Below the pieces are notes generated by a model, which worked only from the letters and a program-made list of their open reading frames with translations, ran no database searches and was not told the origin of the DNA. From contig CALLKK010000011.1 in the NCBI GenBank assembly GCA_938008435.1, forward strand, positions 124,001 through 188,000: a stretch of 64,000 nucleotides of DNA. Reading direction: 5' to 3'. Positions 1 to 9,746 of the stretch are shown one piece after another. The translations under genes and the position numbers were made by a program. Each line of letters starts with the position of its first letter. Within the stretch, counting starts at the first letter, position 1. Source of the DNA: an uncultured Steroidobacter sp. (GTDB taxonomy: Bacteria; Pseudomonadota; Gammaproteobacteria; Steroidobacterales; Steroidobacteraceae).

Positions 1-377
1 GCAAGGATTTCGACCTCGAGGATCTGCACGATCAATTGCAGCAGGTCGAGCGCATGGGGGGCTTGAGCGCGCTCATCGACAAGCTCCCGGCGAGCTTGGT
101 CGGCAAGGTGGGGCCGGGTGCGCCCCAGGCCGGCGAAAAGGAGATCCGCCGGCAGATTGCCATCATCCGCTCGATGACCCCCAACGAGCGGCGCTACCCC
201 AAGACGATCGATGCCTCCCGCAAGCGCCGCATCGCGGCCGGCTCGGGCGTGCACGTCTCGGAGGTCAACAAGCTGCTCAAGAACTACCTGCAGATGCAGA
301 AGGTCATGAAGTCGATGACCAAGGCAGGGGGGATCGGGAAGCTGATGCGGGCGTTTGGGGGGAGGTTGCCGTTTTGA
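1..377 (+). CDS. ffh: Signal recognition particle protein Ffh, 3' part
   Basis: This is the C-terminal 124 residues of the SRP GTPase, cut by the window edge; the reading frame enters at base 3. Only the methionine-rich M domain is visible. It begins with DFDLEDLHDQL, followed by MGGLSALIDKLP and the NERRYP segment. The helix-turn-helix RRIAAGSGV, which binds the SRP RNA, follows, and the tail is rich in Met and Gly. Ffh with 4.5S RNA delivers nascent membrane proteins to FtsY at the inner membrane. The NG GTPase domain lies upstream, outside the window. rpsP follows after 150 bases on the same strand, the usual order in Proteobacteria. Confidence 0.96.
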   Translation, partial: KDFDLEDLHDQLQQVERMGGLSALIDKLPASLVGKVGPGAPQAGEKEIRRQIAIIRSMTPNERRYPKTIDASRKRRIAAGSGVHVSEVNKLLKNYLQMQKVMKSMTKAGGIGKLMRAFGGRLPF

Positions 378-527
378 CTTGGGCGCGAGCCCTGGCACTG
401 GCCTGGAGGGCTAAATGGCGGTGCCCGCTAGCCTTTGGCTCACTATTTGAGTAACATCCGCCCCCTTTTCCGGGAGGGCGCCTCCTGGTAGTCGGTTATT
501 GCGCAGCGATTTCGAGGCTTTAGCAGC

Positions 528-785
528 ATGGTTACGATTCGGCTCACCCGCCGCGGGGCGAAAAAGCAGCCCTTCTATCACGTCGTGGTTACCGATAGCC
601 GCAACCGTCAAGGCGGTGCGACCTTGGAGCAGGTGGGCTATTTCAACCCGATTCCCGCCGGTAAGGAGCGGGCACTCGAGCTCAATCTCGAGCGGATCGA
701 CTATTGGTTGAGCAAGGGCGCGAAGCTGTCCGAGCGCGTCGCCAGCCTGGTCAAGCAGGTTCGCAAGCAGGCGGCAGCTGCCTGA
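528..785 (+). CDS. rpsP: 30S ribosomal protein S16
   Basis: This 85-residue protein has the S16 signature throughout: MVTIRLTRRGAKKQPFYHVV at the start, then DSRNRQGGATLEQVGYFNP, and an IDYWLSKGAKLSERVASLVKQ helix near the end. S16 binds 16S rRNA early in assembly of the 30S body. It is the first gene of the rpsP-rimM-trmD-rplS cluster, which joins ribosomal proteins to factors for 16S maturation and tRNA methylation. The length is normal for the family. The ATG follows a 150-base gap after ffh, so the cluster probably has its own promoter, but no convincing promoter boxes are visible. Confidence 0.97.
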   Translation: MVTIRLTRRGAKKQPFYHVVVTDSRNRQGGATLEQVGYFNPIPAGKERALELNLERIDYWLSKGAKLSERVASLVKQVRKQAAAA

Positions 786-839
786 GAGTCCGCAAGGCGC
801 GTCGCTGCGCGCGTTGCTTGCGATTAGGAGACTTGAGAG

Positions 840-1388
840 GTGGGCGACGAGCCGGCGAGCGCGTCCGGGCCGACTCGTCCGCAGCGAGCGCCGGACCGCA
901 TCGTGACGCTCGGCAAGATCGCCGGCGTCTTTGGCGTAAAGGGTTGGGTGAAGGTGCAGTCCTTCACCGATCCGCCCGAGAACATCTTCGGATATGCGAC
1001 CTGGCGCCTGGGCCGCAGCGGCGAATGGCAGCCGGTCGAGCTCGAGCAAGGGCGGCTGACCGGTAAGGGGCCGCTCGCCAAGCTGACGGGGGTCGATACG
1101 CCCGAGCAGGCGCGGCTCTACGTCGGGACTCAGGTCGGGGTGTTGCGCAGCGAGATGCCTGCGCTCGGCCCGGGTGAGTACTACTGGAGCGATCTCGAAG
1201 GGCTCGAAGCACGCAGCCCTGGCGGAGCGGTTCTGGGGCGTGTCGATCACTTTCGTACCGCACCGACCTGCAACATCGTGGTCGTGCGCGGGGAACGGGA
1301 GCATTGGATTCCGCTCGTGAAGGGCAGGCTCCTCAAAGTCGACCTCGAAAGCGGCTATGCCGTGTTCGACTGGGAGCCGGACTGGTGA
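840..1388 (+). CDS. rimM: 16S rRNA processing protein RimM
   Basis: RimM assists late 30S assembly, binding S19 and the 16S 3' domain. The 182-residue product has the N-terminal RimM domain, with VTLGKIAGVFGVKGWVKVQSFT near residues 22-43. A PRC-barrel half follows, with EYYWSDLEGLEA and the closing IPLVKGRLLKVDLE. The start is a GTG preceded by a purine-rich AGGAGACTTGAG stretch. A short, poorly conserved arginine- and alanine-rich leader precedes the conserved core. It sits 54 bases after rpsP and 13 bases before trmD, consistent with one operon. Confidence 0.95.
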   Translation: MGDEPASASGPTRPQRAPDRIVTLGKIAGVFGVKGWVKVQSFTDPPENIFGYATWRLGRSGEWQPVELEQGRLTGKGPLAKLTGVDTPEQARLYVGTQVGVLRSEMPALGPGEYYWSDLEGLEARSPGGAVLGRVDHFRTAPTCNIVVVRGEREHWIPLVKGRLLKVDLESGYAVFDWEPDW

Positions 1389-1401
1389 GCGAGCTGCGGG
1401 T

Positions 1402-2163
1402 ATGCGCATCGAAGTGGTGACGCTCTTCCCGGAGTTCGTCGCCGAGGCCGTGCGCGTCGGCGTGCTCGGGCGAGCCATCGAGCGAGGACAGGTGAGCGTG
1501 CATGCGACCAGTCCGCGCGAGTTCGCGACGGACCCGCATCGTACGGTCGACGATCGACCGTACGGCGGCGGGCCGGGCATGGTGCTCAAGGTCGAGCCTG
1601 CGCGCAGCGCCATTCGCGCTGCCAAGGCGCGGTTGCCGGCCGGGAGTCGCGCGATCTACCTGGCGGCCGACGGCGCTCGGCTGACGCAGGCGAAGGCGCA
1701 GGAGCTCGCGGCACTGCCCGGCATGATGTTGCTCGCCGGGCGCTACGAAGGCGTCGACGAGCGGCTGATCGAGCTCGAGATCGACGAGAGCATTTCGATC
1801 GGCGATTACGTGCTGTCGGGCGGAGAGCTGCCGGCGCTCGTGCTGATCGATGCGGTCGTGCGCTTGTTGCCGGGCGTGCTCGGCGACGAAGAGTCGGCGC
1901 GGCAGGACTCGTTCTCGGAGGGGTTGCTCGACTGGCCGCACTATACGCGGCCGGAAGTATACGAGGGGCTCGCGGTGCCCAAAGTGCTGGCGAGCGGCAA
2001 TCACGCTGCCATCCGGCGCTGGCGACTGAAGCAGGCGCTCGGACGCACGTGGCAACGGCGCCCCGATCTGCTCGAGTCGGTTGTGTTGACCGCGGAGCAG
2101 CGCGAGTTGCTCGACGAATACATGGCGGAGTGTCGCGCGAGCGAGAAGCCGTCGGATTTTTGA
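1402..2163 (+). CDS. trmD: tRNA (guanine-N1)-methyltransferase TrmD
   Basis: TrmD makes m1G37 in tRNAs that read CNN codons, using S-adenosylmethionine and preventing +1 frameshifting. The start used is the ATG giving MRIEVVTLFPEF, which matches the family start; an in-frame ATG 45 bases upstream lies inside rimM and is unlikely. The SPOUT-knot motifs are clear: DDRPYGGGPGMVLK, LLAGRYEGVDERLIE and SIGDYVLSGGELPAL. The C-terminal domain includes the DWPHYTRPEVYEG segment. The product is 253 residues, normal for the family. It is placed between rimM and rplS. Confidence 0.97.
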   Translation: MRIEVVTLFPEFVAEAVRVGVLGRAIERGQVSVHATSPREFATDPHRTVDDRPYGGGPGMVLKVEPARSAIRAAKARLPAGSRAIYLAADGARLTQAKAQELAALPGMMLLAGRYEGVDERLIELEIDESISIGDYVLSGGELPALVLIDAVVRLLPGVLGDEESARQDSFSEGLLDWPHYTRPEVYEGLAVPKVLASGNHAAIRRWRLKQALGRTWQRRPDLLESVVLTAEQRELLDEYMAECRASEKPSDF

Positions 2164-2179
2164 ATTGGATGGTGAACCC

Positions 2180-2521
2180 ATGAACATCATTGAGAAGCTC
2201 GAAAGCGAAGCGCTGAACAAGAAGATCCCGGATTTCGCGCCCGGCGATACGGTCGTCGTCGAAGTGAAGGTGAAGGAAGGCGATCGCGAGCGCATCCAGG
2301 CCTACGAGGGCGTGGTCATCGCCCGTCGCAATCGCGGCTTCAACTCGTCCTTCACGGTGCGCAAGATTTCGCACGGCGAGGGCGTCGAGCGCGTCTTCCA
2401 GACGTACAGCCCGGCGATCGGTTCGATCACGGTGAAGCGTCGCGGTAACGTGCGCCGCGCCAAGCTCTACTACCTGCGCGAGCGCACCGGCAAGGCGGCC
2501 CGCATCGAAGAGAAGGTGTAA
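2180..2521 (+). CDS. rplS: 50S ribosomal protein L19
   Basis: L19 lies at the 30S-50S interface. The 113-residue protein starts MNIIEKLESEALNKKIPDF and shows the family core AYEGVVIARRNRG and SFTVRKISHGEGVERVFQTYSP, ending in RAKLYYLRERTGKAARIEE. The ATG at 2180 is preferred over an in-frame TTG 15 bases upstream because it matches the universal L19 start. It is the last gene of the cluster, 16 bases after trmD, and a strong terminator follows 42 bases downstream. Confidence 0.97.
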   Translation: MNIIEKLESEALNKKIPDFAPGDTVVVEVKVKEGDRERIQAYEGVVIARRNRGFNSSFTVRKISHGEGVERVFQTYSPAIGSITVKRRGNVRRAKLYYLRERTGKAARIEEKV

Positions 2522-2562
2522 GCGCCAGGACGAAGATTCGTCCTCGAACTCGAATCCACGAG

Positions 2563-2594
2563 ACGCCCGCGGCCCCGCGGGCGTTTTCGTTTTG
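2563..2594 (+). terminator. Rho-independent terminator after rplS
   Basis: The arms ACGCCCGCGG (2563-2572) and CCGCGGGCGT (2575-2584) pair perfectly around a two-base CC gap, so the real loop is slightly larger. TTTTCGTTTT follows at once. It ends the rpsP-rimM-trmD-rplS transcript. Confidence 0.9.
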
Positions 2595-2663
2595 TGGCCC
2601 GCGTCGAGCGGGCGCGGTTACACTCAACGGATTGAGTTGTCTCGCGATCGCTTGGAAAAGTGC

Positions 2664-3785
2664 ATGCGCAGTCTCACCAGGAAAGGCATTGCGGCGGCGG
2701 TGTTGTTCGGCCACGCCCTGTTCGCAGCGGCGAGCCCCGCGACCGACAAGGTGCTTGCCAATATCCAGGCGCCGCCCGGCTTCAAGCTCGAAGTCTTCAG
2801 CGATGACGTGCCGGGGGCTCGATCGCTGGCCATCGGCAGCAAGGGCACGATCTTCGTCGGGACGCGCAAGGATCGCGTCTATGCGGTGAGCGGCACGCCC
2901 GGCTCGGGCGTCAAGCCGACCGTGCGCGTCATCGCGGAGAACCTCAACATGCCGAACGGCGTCGCGTTCCGCGACGGTGCGTTGTATGTCGCGGAGATCA
3001 ATCGCATCCTGCGCTTCGACGATATCGAGAACACGCTCGATCGTCCGCAGCCGCCGAAGGTCGTGCGCGACGATCTGCCGAAGGATCGCCACCACGGCTG
3101 GAAGTACATCGCGTTCGGACCGGACGGCAAGCTCTATGTGCCGATCGGTGCGCCGTGCAACGTCTGCAACGAACCCGGCTATGCCGTTATCACGCGAATG
3201 AATCCCGACGGCAGCGGACACGAGGTGTTCGCCCGCGGCATTCGCAACACGGTCGGCTTCACCTGGCATCCCGAGACCAAGGAGCTCTGGTTCACCGATA
3301 ACGGGCGCGATTTCCTCGGCGACGACGCACCGCCGTGCGAGCTCAACGTCGCGCCGCGCGCGGGACTCGACTTCGGGTTTCCTTACTGTCACGGCAAGGA
3401 CATCAAGGATCCTGAGTTCGGTCATCTCGGCGATTGCGGGAAAATCACGCCGCCGGTGCAGCTGCTCGGCGCGCACGTCGCGCCGCTCGGGCTCAAGTTC
3501 TACACGGGCTCGATGTTCCCCGAGACGTATCGCAACCAGATCTTCATCGCCGAGCACGGCTCGTGGAATCGAAGCAAGAAGAGCGGCTATCGCATCGTGC
3601 GCGTCAAGCTCGACGGCAATCGTGCGGTCGCGTACGAGCCGTTCGTCGAAGGCTTCAAGCGCGGCGAAGAAGTGCTGGGGCGGCCTGTCGATGTGCTCGT
3701 GCTGGACGATGGCTCCATGCTGATCTCCGACGATCACGCCGGCGCCATCTATCGGCTGGTCTACGTCGGCGGCGATGCGTCCTGA
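2664..3785 (+). CDS. Exported sorbosone dehydrogenase-like beta-propeller protein
   Basis: The chosen ATG gives MRSLTRKGIAAAVLFGHALFAAA, a Sec signal peptide with a basic start and hydrophobic core, followed by a mature protein of about 350 residues. The fold resembles PQQ-dependent soluble glucose dehydrogenase / L-sorbosone dehydrogenase proteins. It has repeated propeller blades with GPDGKLYVPIG, FARGIRNTVGFTWHP and ELWFTDNGRDFLGDD, and a late IFIAEHGSWNRS blade. The segment PCNVCNEPGY carries a close cysteine pair typical of this subgroup. It probably oxidises a sugar or aldehyde in the periplasm using PQQ, but substrate and cofactor are inferred from the family. It stands alone between the rplS terminator and sppA, with TACACT upstream as a possible -10. 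Confidence 0.82.
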   Translation: MRSLTRKGIAAAVLFGHALFAAASPATDKVLANIQAPPGFKLEVFSDDVPGARSLAIGSKGTIFVGTRKDRVYAVSGTPGSGVKPTVRVIAENLNMPNGVAFRDGALYVAEINRILRFDDIENTLDRPQPPKVVRDDLPKDRHHGWKYIAFGPDGKLYVPIGAPCNVCNEPGYAVITRMNPDGSGHEVFARGIRNTVGFTWHPETKELWFTDNGRDFLGDDAPPCELNVAPRAGLDFGFPYCHGKDIKDPEFGHLGDCGKITPPVQLLGAHVAPLGLKFYTGSMFPETYRNQIFIAEHGSWNRSKKSGYRIVRVKLDGNRAVAYEPFVEGFKRGEEVLGRPVDVLVLDDGSMLISDDHAGAIYRLVYVGGDAS

Positions 3786-3830
3786 GGCGCATTCGGATCG
3801 TTTTTTCGAGTCGTCCCTCGCGAGTTGGCC

Positions 3831-5672
3831 ATGACACCTGTCGTCCGATTCTTCAAGTTCACCTGGCAGGCGCTCGATGCGACGCGGAAGGTGCTGCACC
3901 TCATCGTGCTGCTCGTTTTCTTCCTGCTCATCGTGGCAGCGCTTTCGCCCAAGATTCCGCACGTGCCTGCCAAGGCGGCGCTGGTGCTCGCGCCGCAGGG
4001 CATGCTCGTCGAGCAGCTCACGGGCGATCCTCTCGAGCGCGCGCTCGCCGAGGTGTATGGACAGGATCGGCCCGAGACGCTCGTGCGCGATCTGGTCGAG
4101 GCGATTCGTACGGCCAAGGACGACGCGCGCATCCAGGTGTTGGTGCTCGACTTGAGCGGGCTCGCCGGCGGCGGGCTCGCCAAGCTCGAGGAAGTGGCTG
4201 CCGCGATTCGCGACTTCAAGACGAGCGGCAAGAAGGTGATCTGCTACGGCGAGTCGTTCGATCAGACGCAGTATTACCTCGCCGCGCATGCCGATGAGAT
4301 CTATCTCGATCCGCAAGGTATCGTGCTGATCCAGGGATACGGTTACTACCGCACGTTCCTAAAGGGCATCATCGACAAGCTCGCGGTCGACGTGCACGTG
4401 TTCCGTGCCGGCGAGTTCAAGTCCTACACGGAGCAGTTCACGCGCACGAATATGTCCGATGAGGATCGCAGCGCGGCGCTCGGCTGGCTCAATGCGCTGT
4501 GGAGCCAGTATCAGAACGGTGTCGCGCGCGCGCTCGGCGAAGAACAGTCCGACGCGATCGCCTCGTACGTGAACGAGTTCGCCGCCGACGTGCGCAAGCA
4601 TCGCGGCGACTTCGCGGCGCTGGCGCTCGAACGCGGCTTGGTGACGGGCCTCAAGACGCGGCGCGAGTTCGAGGAAGAGCTGAGGGCGCTCGTCGGCGAG
4701 GACGGCAACGGCTACGACTACAGCCACGTTTTGCATTGGGACTATCTGACTGCGAACCGTGCCTCCAAGATTCGCAAGAGCAAGGATCGCATCGGCGTGG
4801 TCGTGCTCGCAGGCGAAATCCTCGACGGCGACTACTCGCCGGGCACGATCGGCTCGGAGTCCGCGGCACGTCTGCTGCGCAAAGCGCTCGACGACGATCG
4901 GATCAAGGCTGTGGTGCTGCGTATCGACAGCCCTGGCGGCAGCATGTTCGCCTCCGAGGTCATCCGTCGCGAGATCGCCGCGCTGCAGGCGGCCGGCAAG
5001 CCGGTGATCGCCTCGATGAGCAGCACGGCAGCCTCGGGCGGCTACTACATCGCGATGGATGCCGATGAGATCTGGGCGAGCCCGGCGACGCTCACCGGTT
5101 CGATCGGCGTGTTCGGCGTGTTTCCCACCATCGAGCGGTCGCTCGAAAAGATCGGCATCTCGGTGGACGGCGTGGGAACGACGCCGCTCGCCGGCGCGCT
5201 GCGTATCGATCGACCGCTCGAAGACGAACCGCGTGAGATTCTTCAGTTGTCGGTCGATCACGCCTACCGCGTATTCGTCGACCACGTGGCCGAGGCGCGC
5301 GGCAAGTCGTTCGAGGAGGTCGACGCCGTCGCGCAGGGACGCGTCTGGGCGGGCGTGGATGCGCTCGAGCACGGGCTCGTCGATGCGCTCGGTTCGTACG
5401 AGGATGCAGTGAAGGCGGCCGCGGAGCGCGCAGGTCTCGAAGACGGCCGCTACGATCTCGAGTACATCGAAACTCCGCTCGGTTGGCGTCAGGTGCTCGC
5501 CGTCCAGGCGCACACGCTCGTCGCCAACTTGACGAAGCACTTGCTGCCCGAGGGTTCGCTCGCTGCGAGCACGCGCAAGTTCTTGGCGCCCGTCGAGCGT
5601 GAGATCGCGCGGCTGGCGCGACTGACGGATCCCAAGCAGCTCTACTACTACTGCCCGTGTCAGGTGGAGTGA
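3831..5672 (+). CDS. sppA: Signal peptide peptidase SppA, 67-kDa type
   Basis: SppA is a membrane-anchored serine protease that degrades cleaved signal peptides. The 613-residue length matches the long two-domain form. One membrane helix lies near residues 21-39 (VLHLIVLLVFFLLIVAAL). The N-terminal repeat carries the general-base lysine in FRAGEFKSYTEQF (K197). The C-terminal repeat carries the nucleophile in STAASGGYYIA (S402), after the RIDSPGGSMFASE motif. This matches the Lys/Ser dyad split between the two repeats in the E. coli enzyme. The ATG at 3831 is used; a TTG two codons upstream is possible. It ends 15 bases from the stop of convergent tdh. Confidence 0.95.
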   Translation: MTPVVRFFKFTWQALDATRKVLHLIVLLVFFLLIVAALSPKIPHVPAKAALVLAPQGMLVEQLTGDPLERALAEVYGQDRPETLVRDLVEAIRTAKDDARIQVLVLDLSGLAGGGLAKLEEVAAAIRDFKTSGKKVICYGESFDQTQYYLAAHADEIYLDPQGIVLIQGYGYYRTFLKGIIDKLAVDVHVFRAGEFKSYTEQFTRTNMSDEDRSAALGWLNALWSQYQNGVARALGEEQSDAIASYVNEFAADVRKHRGDFAALALERGLVTGLKTRREFEEELRALVGEDGNGYDYSHVLHWDYLTANRASKIRKSKDRIGVVVLAGEILDGDYSPGTIGSESAARLLRKALDDDRIKAVVLRIDSPGGSMFASEVIRREIAALQAAGKPVIASMSSTAASGGYYIAMDADEIWASPATLTGSIGVFGVFPTIERSLEKIGISVDGVGTTPLAGALRIDRPLEDEPREILQLSVDHAYRVFVDHVAEARGKSFEEVDAVAQGRVWAGVDALEHGLVDALGSYEDAVKAAAERAGLEDGRYDLEYIETPLGWRQVLAVQAHTLVANLTKHLLPEGSLAASTRKFLAPVEREIARLARLTDPKQLYYYCPCQVE

Positions 5673-5687
5673 GCGCTAACTGCGCGA

Positions 5688-6707
5688 TCAGTCCAAGACG
5701 ATCTTTGCGGCTTCGCCGCGCGCCATGATCTCGAACGCGCGGCGATACTCGGTGTAGGGCAGGCGGTGCGTGATGACGGGCCGCACGTCGAGACCGCTCT
5801 GCAGGAGCGCCGCCATCTTGTACCAGGTCTCGAACATCTGGCGGCCGTAGATGCCCTTGATGGTCAGACCCTTCAGGATGACCTCGTTCCAATCGATCGC
5901 GAGCTCCCCCGGCGGGATGCCGAGCATCGCGATGCTGCCGCCGTGATGCATGGTGCGCAGCATCTCGCGTAGCGCCGTTGCGTTGCCCGACATTTCGAGC
6001 CCCACGTCGAAGCCTTCGCGCATGCCGAGCGCCGCCATCGCATCGTCCAGCGAGTCGCGCGTCACGTTGAGCGCGAGCGTGGCGCCCATCTTGCGCGCGA
6101 GCTCGAGCCTGAAATCGTTGACGTCCGTGATGACGACGTTGCGAGCGCCGATGAAGCGCACGATCGCCGCCGCCATGATGCCGATCGGACCGGCGCCCGT
6201 GATGAGCACGTCTTCGCCGACGACGTCGAAGGCGAGGGCCGTGTGTACCGCGTTGCCGAGCGGATCGAGGATCGCCGCGATCTCGTCGTCGATTGCATCC
6301 GGCAGCTTGAACGCATTGAACGCAGGAATCGCGACGTATTCCGCGAATGCGCCCGGGCGATTGACGCCGACGCCCTGTGTGTTACGACAGAGATGGCGTC
6401 GTCCCGCACGGCAGTTACGACAGTAGCCGCAGGTGATGTGTCCTTCGCCGGAGACGCGGTCGCCTATGGCGAATCCCGTGACTTCCGAGCCGATCTCGAC
6501 GATCTCGCCGCAGTATTCGTGCCCGATCGCCATCGGTACGGGAATCGTCTTCTGCGCCCACGCATCCCAGTTGTAGATGTGCATGTCCGTGCCGCAGATG
6601 GCCGTGCGGCGCACGCGGATGAGCACATCGTTGTGGCCGACGACCGGTTCGGGAATGTCCGTCAATTCGATGCCCGGTGCGGGACGTTGTTTGACGAGCG
6701 CGTGCAT
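5688..6707 (-). CDS. tdh: L-threonine 3-dehydrogenase
   Basis: Tdh oxidises L-threonine to 2-amino-3-oxobutyrate with NAD+. The 339-residue protein is a zinc-dependent medium-chain dehydrogenase. It has the catalytic zinc site CGTDMHIYNWD, the GHEYCGEIVEIG motif, the four-cysteine structural zinc loop (CGYCRNCRAGRRHLC), and the Rossmann glycine motif ITGAGPIGIMAAAI. Near-identity in layout to E. coli Tdh makes the call firm. It lies 42 bases downstream of kbl on the same strand, so the two steps of threonine breakdown to glycine and acetyl-CoA form one operon. Confidence 0.97.
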   Translation of the reverse strand: MHALVKQRPAPGIELTDIPEPVVGHNDVLIRVRRTAICGTDMHIYNWDAWAQKTIPVPMAIGHEYCGEIVEIGSEVTGFAIGDRVSGEGHITCGYCRNCRAGRRHLCRNTQGVGVNRPGAFAEYVAIPAFNAFKLPDAIDDEIAAILDPLGNAVHTALAFDVVGEDVLITGAGPIGIMAAAIVRFIGARNVVITDVNDFRLELARKMGATLALNVTRDSLDDAMAALGMREGFDVGLEMSGNATALREMLRTMHHGGSIAMLGIPPGELAIDWNEVILKGLTIKGIYGRQMFETWYKMAALLQSGLDVRPVITHRLPYTEYRRAFEIMARGEAAKIVLD

Positions 6708-6749
6708 GAGCGGCGTGGTCAGTCGTGAGTGGCTATGGATCGAACGGGC

Positions 6750-7970
<1,221 letters not shown>

Positions 7971-8108
7971 TGTGCCTCAAGCGCGCTCGCGCGGCGGCAT
8001 CGCCAATCAGCTCGGTAGAAATTGCATACAAGACGCCGAGCGATTACGGCGACAACAAGCAAATAGGAGAACGCGAACGTGCGTCGCGACGCTCCGCGAC
8101 GTGCGCAA

Positions 8109-9605
8109 TTACGTTTCGAGATAAGCGACGAGCCGCGCGCGTTCGCTCTCGGTCAGATGCAAACCTAATTTCGTACGCCGCCAGAGAATATCGTCCGCCG
8201 TGCGCGCCCATTCTTGCGCGCGCAAGTACTGCACTTCGGCTTCGGTCAGTCCGCCGCCGAAATGTTCGCCGAGCTGTGCCCGGCTCGTGCTCGCACCAAG
8301 GATCTGCTCGATGCGTGTGCCGTAGGCGCGCGCGAGGCGTATACAAGTCGCCTGAGGCAGGAATGGCCAGCGCGCGAGCGTCTCGCGCACGAAGCGCTCG
8401 AAGTCGCCTTGCGGAATATCGCCGCCGGGCAGAGTTGCGTTGGTCGTCCAAGAAGCACGCGGTTTGCCGAAAAGCGGCTGCAAGCGGTCGACGGCATGTT
8501 CGGCAAGGCGCCGATACGTCGTGAGCTTGCCGCCGAAGACGACGAGCAAGGGCGCACCGCATGGGCTGCGTACGAGCTCGAGCCGGTAGTCGCGCGTGAT
8601 CTGCGATATTTCATTGCGCGCATCGTCGACGAGCGGTCGCACGCCCGAATACGTCCAGCGCACGAGCTCGCGCGTGACGGGGGTGCGCAAGTAGCGGCTC
8701 ACCGCCTCGCACAGATACTGGGCTTCCTCATCGTCGATCGCTGCCTCGGCCGGATCGCCCGTGAATGCGACATCGGTGGTACCGATCAGCGTGAAGGCCT
8801 CTTCGAAGGGAATCGCGAAGATCACGCGGCCGTCGGGATGCTGAAAGAGGAAGGCGAACTCATCGTCGTAGAGACGTGGCACGACGAGGTGACTGCCTTT
8901 CACCAAGCGCACGCGGGTCGATACGGAAACGGAAGGGAGCCCCTGCAAGACGCGTTCGACCCACGGCCCTGCGGCGTTCACGACCGCGCGGGCGCTGATC
9001 TCGAAGCGCCGTCCGGTGCTCGCTTCTTCGCAGGTCGCTACCCAGTGCCCGCGTTCGTCGCGTGCCGTGATGAAGCGAGTGCGGGTGAGGACCTGTGCGC
9101 CGCGGGCAGCGGCATCGAGGGCGTTCAGCACGACGAGCCGGCTATCGTCGACGCGGCAGTCCGAATAGGCAAAGCCGCGGCGCAATTGCGGCTGCAATAC
9201 GTTCGCAAAAGGTGCGTGCGTCAGATCGAGGCTGCGCGAGGCAGGTAGGCGTTGGCGGCCGTTGAGCCGATCGTAGAGAAAAAGCCCGGCGCGTATCTGC
9301 CAGCGCGGGCGCAGCGTCGGGATGTGGGGCAAGACGAATTCGATCGGCCGAACGAGGTGCGGCGCGAGCGCCAGCAGGCGTTCGCGCTCCTGCAGCGACT
9401 CGCGCACCAAACGAAACTCGAAGTGTTCGAGATAGCGCAGGCCGCCGTGAATGAGCTTGGTGCTGGCCGATGACGTTCCCGCACCGAGATCGCCTTGTTC
9501 GATGAGCGCGACGCGTAGGCCGCGTCCGGCTGCATCGCGCGCGATGCCGACCCCGTTGATGCCGCCGCCGATCACGATGAGATCAACGAAGGTGCGGTCG
9601 GACAA
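8109..9605 (-). CDS. glpD: Aerobic glycerol-3-phosphate dehydrogenase
   Basis: GlpD is a peripheral inner-membrane flavoenzyme that oxidises glycerol-3-phosphate to dihydroxyacetone phosphate and passes electrons to quinone. The FAD-binding motif LIVIGGGINGVGIARDAAGRG is near the start, followed by SSASTKLIHGGLRYLEHFEF, the DAO-family core, and a C-terminal helical domain with TLPGGDIPQGDF. The start chosen is a TTG at 9605 because AGGAG lies six bases upstream and the protein then begins like E. coli GlpD (498 versus 501 residues). An ATG at 9638 would add 11 residues but has no clear ribosome site. No glpF, glpK or glpR is adjacent. It is divergent from hslR. Confidence 0.96.
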   Translation of the reverse strand: MSDRTFVDLIVIGGGINGVGIARDAAGRGLRVALIEQGDLGAGTSSASTKLIHGGLRYLEHFEFRLVRESLQERERLLALAPHLVRPIEFVLPHIPTLRPRWQIRAGLFLYDRLNGRQRLPASRSLDLTHAPFANVLQPQLRRGFAYSDCRVDDSRLVVLNALDAAARGAQVLTRTRFITARDERGHWVATCEEASTGRRFEISARAVVNAAGPWVERVLQGLPSVSVSTRVRLVKGSHLVVPRLYDDEFAFLFQHPDGRVIFAIPFEEAFTLIGTTDVAFTGDPAEAAIDDEEAQYLCEAVSRYLRTPVTRELVRWTYSGVRPLVDDARNEISQITRDYRLELVRSPCGAPLLVVFGGKLTTYRRLAEHAVDRLQPLFGKPRASWTTNATLPGGDIPQGDFERFVRETLARWPFLPQATCIRLARAYGTRIEQILGASTSRAQLGEHFGGGLTEAEVQYLRAQEWARTADDILWRRTKLGLHLTESERARLVAYLET

Positions 9606-9658
9606 GTGCGGCTCCTGGGCGAAGGAATATGACCTCATGGTACGAAATGCACCGCGCA

Positions 9659-9686
9659 GGCAGAAGCGACGCGCGTCGCATCTGCC
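9659..9686. promoter_or_regulatory. 28-bp palindrome between glpD and hslR
   Basis: GGCAGA (9659-9664), A, GCGACGC (9666-9672) is followed directly by GCGTCGC (9673-9679), A, TCTGCC (9681-9686). Twenty-six of 28 positions are self-complementary; only the A/A pair fails. It lies between divergent genes, just upstream of the TACAAT box that could serve hslR. An operator for a dimeric regulator or a cruciform/hairpin is likely; the binding protein is unknown. Confidence 0.6.
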
Positions 9687-9704
9687 AGGGCGTGCGGGGC
9701 TCGG

Positions 9705-9710
9705 TACAAT
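9705..9710 (+). promoter_or_regulatory. Candidate -10 box for hslR
   Basis: TACAAT lies 36 bases upstream of the TTG start of hslR. The matching -35 position falls in the right arm of the 28-bp palindrome, so a protein bound there would compete with RNA polymerase. No good TTGACA match is seen. Confidence 0.4.
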
Positions 9711-9746
9711 CGAGCGCCGCAGGTTGACGTGCGCTTGGAGGTTCGC

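Noticed and set aside
2427..4316. 629-codon open frame on the minus strand across rplS, the beta-propeller gene and sppA
   Set aside because: It crosses three well-supported genes and a terminator on the other strand and has no recognisable motif.
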